64,000 nt of DNA from Halobaculum sp. CBA1158 (GTDB lineage Archaea; Halobacteriota; Halobacteria; Halobacteriales; Haloferacaceae), in assembly GCF_021431925.1 (NCBI RefSeq), contig NZ_CP090371.1:310001-374000 (forward strand). The letters are read 5' to 3'. This document shows, piece after piece, positions 61,812-64,000 of this stretch. Under the pieces are notes generated by a model. It saw only the letters and a program-made list of their open reading frames with translations, was not told the origin of the DNA and did no database searches. The position numbers and the translations under genes are program-made. The first letter of the stretch is position 1, and every line of letters starts with the position of its first letter.

Positions 61812-63233
61812 ATGTTCGACGACGAGGTCGCCGCCCGCATCCGCGACGACCGCGAGCGCGACGGCTTCCTGTTCCCCCACTACGGCCGGTACTGCTTCGC
61901 CGGCGTCCCCGCGACCCTCGGCGGGGTGCTCGGCGTCGACCTCCCCGGCGACCCGCTCCCGGACGGTGCTGTCGCCGACGTGCCCGGGCTCGCCGGCACC
62001 GCCCCCGGTGACGACGCCGGCTACGACCGCGTCTGTCACGTGCTCGTCGACGGCTTCGGCTACGAGCAATGGCGTCGCGAGGTCGCCGCCGACCGCGCGC
62101 CGGAGTGGCTCGCCGACCTCGCGGAGACCGCCCGGGTGACGCCGCTCACGTCCGTCTACCCCTCGGAGACGGCGGCGGCGATCACGACCGTCCACACCGG
62201 CCGCACGCCCGCCGAGCACGGCGTGATCGGCTGGGACGTGTACCACCCCGACGCCGACCGCGTCGTCCAGACGCTCCCGTTCACGGCGAAGTCCGGCGAC
62301 CCGGCCGACGAGGCGTACGGCGTCGACGCCGGCGACCTCTTCGCGGGCGGATCGATATACGACACCCTGGCGGACGCCGGCGTCGACTCGGTGACGGTGC
62401 AGCCCACGAAGGCGGCGACCGGAGCCTACTCCGCGCACGCGCTCGCCGGCGCTGACTCCCGCGGCTACGAGGACCTCGACGGCTTCCGGTCGCTGTTGAC
62501 CGAGGCGATGGCGGAGTCGGCTCCGGGCACCTACTGCTACGCGTACCTCTCGGACGTGGACGGCGCGGCCCACGCGGCCGGCACCGACTCCGACCGCTAC
62601 CGCGAGACGCTCGCGGCCGTCTCCGAGGCCGTCGCGACGGCGCTGTCGGGCGTCCCCGACGAGGTCGCCGAGTCGACGCTGCTCGTGGTCACCGCCGACC
62701 ACGGCCACGTCGACACCGACCCCGAGACCAACGTCGACCTCTGGGAGCACGACTTCCTCACCGAGCGCATGCGCCGCTACGAGACCGGCGCTCCGGCCGG
62801 GTACCCGCTGGCGGGAGGTGACGGCGGAGACGGCGGCGACGCCGGCGACGACGGGCACGGCGGCGACGCCGGCAACGGCGAGCACGGCGGCGACGCCGCC
62901 GGCGATCCCCTCCCGCCGGTCGGCGGCGCGCGCAACGTCCACCTCCACCTCCGACCGGGAATGACCGAGGAGGTGGTCGACTACCTCGATCGGACCTTCG
63001 ACGGACGGGCGTTCACCCGGGAGGAAGCCTTCGACCGCGGGCTGTTCGGCAACCGTGCTGTCTCTGACCGCCTCCGTCGCCGCTGCGGCGACGTGGTGTT
63101 CGTCCACCGACAAAGGGCGGTCTGGCGGGGCGACGAGCCGGGGAAGCTCGGGTACGTCGGCTGGCACGGCGGGCTGACGTCGGCGGAGATGTTGACGCCC
63201 TTCGCGGCCGCGCCGCTGTCGGACGTGGTCTGA
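61812..63233 (+). CDS. alkaline-phosphatase superfamily / type I phosphodiesterase
   Basis: A 473-residue soluble metal-dependent phosphoesterase. Landmarks: HVLVDGFGYEQW with metal ligand D80, the nucleophile region SVYPSETAAAITTVHTGRTPAEHGVIGWDVY with T120, AYLSDVDGAAHAAG, VVTADHGHVDTD, and the late GYVGWHGGLT histidine. This set fits the nucleotide pyrophosphatase/phosphodiesterase group without a signal peptide. Residues about 336-366 are an odd Gly/Asp/His-rich run (GGDGGDGG ... GHGGDAG) in a loop between the metal motifs. Substrate unknown. Start ATG 61812 is the first in frame. Confidence 0.9.
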   Translation: MFDDEVAARIRDDRERDGFLFPHYGRYCFAGVPATLGGVLGVDLPGDPLPDGAVADVPGLAGTAPGDDAGYDRVCHVLVDGFGYEQWRREVAADRAPEWLADLAETARVTPLTSVYPSETAAAITTVHTGRTPAEHGVIGWDVYHPDADRVVQTLPFTAKSGDPADEAYGVDAGDLFAGGSIYDTLADAGVDSVTVQPTKAATGAYSAHALAGADSRGYEDLDGFRSLLTEAMAESAPGTYCYAYLSDVDGAAHAAGTDSDRYRETLAAVSEAVATALSGVPDEVAESTLLVVTADHGHVDTDPETNVDLWEHDFLTERMRRYETGAPAGYPLAGGDGGDGGDAGDDGHGGDAGNGEHGGDAAGDPLPPVGGARNVHLHLRPGMTEEVVDYLDRTFDGRAFTREEAFDRGLFGNRAVSDRLRRRCGDVVFVHRQRAVWRGDEPGKLGYVGWHGGLTSAEMLTPFAAAPLSDVV

Positions 63234-63243
63234 CTGCGGGTAG

Positions 63244-63702
63244 TCACCGCCTCACGTCCCTGTCGGCCGGAAGCGTCCCGAGCAGCCGCCCGTCGCGCTC
63301 GCCGCACGTCTCGATCTCGAACCTCAGCGACTCGTAGAACGGCCGTACCCCTGGCCTGAACGTCGCCGTCAACGACCCGTCGGTTCGCTCGGCGGCCGCC
63401 GCCACGATGGCGGTGCCGACGCCGTCGGCCCGCCGACGCTTGCGGACCGCGACCGCGTCGATGTGACCATCGTCGAGCACGATCGCGCCGATCACGGCAG
63501 GGCCTTCGGCCTCGCCCGTGGTGTCGTCGTCGACGGCGACCAGCGCGTCGCCGCCGGCGACGCGCTCGGCGAGATCGTCGGGGACCGAGAGCATCGCGGC
63601 GTCGAGGAGTCGCCTGACCGCGTCGTCGTCGTCGTCGCGGGCGGGTCGGATCGAGGCGGCGGTGTCGTCGCCGTCGCGGTCGCCGCCGCCCTCGCCGGTC
63701 AT
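63244..63702 (-). CDS. GNAT-family N-acetyltransferase, coupled to samp2
   Basis: A 152-residue acetyltransferase. After an acidic start, IRPARDDDDDAVRRLLDAAM opens the fold; the acetyl-CoA loop is VRKRRRADGVGTAIVAAA (about 92-109; R/Q-x-x-G-x-G/A). TATFRPGVRPFYESLRFE completes the C-terminal strand-helix. Substrate is unknown; protein N-termini, amines or lysines are options. Its ATG overlaps the stop of the SAMP2 gene (ATGA), so the two proteins are made from one mRNA. The coupling could be functional, given that SAMP2 targets lysines, but this is inference. Confidence 0.87.
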   Translation of the reverse strand: MTGEGGGDRDGDDTAASIRPARDDDDDAVRRLLDAAMLSVPDDLAERVAGGDALVAVDDDTTGEAEGPAVIGAIVLDDGHIDAVAVRKRRRADGVGTAIVAAAAERTDGSLTATFRPGVRPFYESLRFEIETCGERDGRLLGTLPADRDVRR

Positions 63703-63899
63703 CCGCCCGTGATGAGCCGGAGCAGCTTCAGTTCGCTCGCCTCGACCGAGGCGTCCTCCGGGACCGGGCTTCCGTCCACGAGCACAGTCACCTCGTGGGG
63801 CGAGTAGCCGGTCGCCCGACACACGTCGGCGTAGGTCGCGTCGTCGTCGAGCGAGAGCGTCTCGGTCCCCTCACCGACGACCTCGCAGGTCACGTCCAT
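63699..63899 (-). CDS. samp2: ubiquitin-like small archaeal modifier SAMP2
   Basis: SAMP2 is a ubiquitin-fold protein that is activated by an E1-like enzyme (UbaA), conjugated to lysines of target proteins and also needed for tRNA thiolation, as shown in Haloferax volcanii. The 66-residue protein has the beta-grasp pattern DVTCEVVGEGTETLSLDDDATY, HEVTVLVDGSPVPEDASVE and the ending LKLLRLITGG with the C-terminal diglycine exactly before the stop. Length and ending match SAMP2 rather than the longer SAMP1. The GNAT acetyltransferase gene overlaps its stop. No ubaA lies in the window. Confidence 0.95.
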   Translation of the reverse strand: MDVTCEVVGEGTETLSLDDDATYADVCRATGYSPHEVTVLVDGSPVPEDASVEASELKLLRLITGG

Positions 63900-63991
63900 A
63901 CCCGTCGGTGGGGCCCGCGTGGACTTCGCCGTTTGGACTCGGGGCTCGGTATCTCGGGGCGTTTATCCCCCCGGCCCGCCGACCACCGGTC

Positions 63992-64000
63992 ATGAGCGAG
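63992..64000 (+). CDS. start of a gene running off the window edge
   Basis: The last bases read ATGAGCGAG (Met-Ser-Glu), a common haloarchaeal opening, and a TATA-like GCGTTTATCC lies about 25-33 nt upstream, the leaderless promoter spacing seen throughout. Only three codons are visible, so product and frame length are unknown. Confidence 0.4.

Overview
The window is chromosomal DNA from an extremely halophilic archaeon (class Halobacteria). The signs are high G+C, strongly acidic proteins, haloarchaea-only families (DUF5783, DUF5828 and DUF7504 types, named from memory of the families), a LysW-dependent arginine pathway, SAMP2, Hef, a D-family polymerase large subunit and an archaellin. Many genes have a TATA-like box 25-35 nt before the start codon and no leader, the usual haloarchaeal promoter layout. 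Genus cannot be fixed from the sequence. I see no rRNA, tRNA, CRISPR array, insertion sequence or prophage, so this looks like core chromosome.

Layout. 0-4.3 kb: chemotaxis (cheA start, cheB, divergent cheW), then a KaiC-like ATPase, a small acidic protein and a degenerate RecA-fold protein. 4.6-8.8 kb: DUF5783, NifU-like scaffold, sulfatase-superfamily enzyme, panE, rubredoxin-like zinc protein. 8.9-13.1 kb: DNA polymerase D large subunit and a PPC/DUF296 protein. 13.3-17.3 kb: sulfur assimilation into homocysteine (two O-acetylhomoserine sulfhydrylases flanking metX). 17.4-19.4 kb: ABC exporter. 19.5-22.4 kb: NAD-dependent DNA ligase and a lone archaellin. 22.6-27.5 kb: serB, serA, an RPB9/TFS-like zinc protein, thrC, a TrmB-like regulator. 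27.6-30.8 kb: small conserved proteins, glyoxalase, DUF5828, cupin.

30.9-37.6 kb: tetrapyrrole synthesis (hemL; hemC-cobA-hemD) enclosing an ammonium transporter whose gene continues in frame into a PII domain. 38.0-47.7 kb: a complete arginine cluster in one direction, argG-argH then argW-argX-argC-argB-argD-argE-argF, with overlapping starts and stops. 47.7-54.2 kb: DNA repair helicases (XPD/Rad3-like and Hef) around a membrane protein and an SSSCA1-type zinc protein. 54.3-64 kb: lycopene cyclase, 3Fe-4S ferredoxin, rpiA, a mini histone-fold protein, larB, GIY-YIG nuclease, FMN reductase, phosphohexomutase, phosphatase, and samp2 coupled to a GNAT acetyltransferase.

Most notable: (i) the Amt-PII fusion, preceded by a 22-codon upstream frame overlapping its start codon; (ii) two perfect or near-perfect tandem repeats (59 bp x3, 34 bp x3) that each cover the stop codon of a gene; (iii) a dispersed GAGCGA-type repeat that has apparently become the N-terminus of ArgC; (iv) a four-cysteine insert in HemL; (v) RecA-fold proteins beside the chemotaxis genes. 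No wholly new multigene system is evident; the best candidates are regulatory or architectural.
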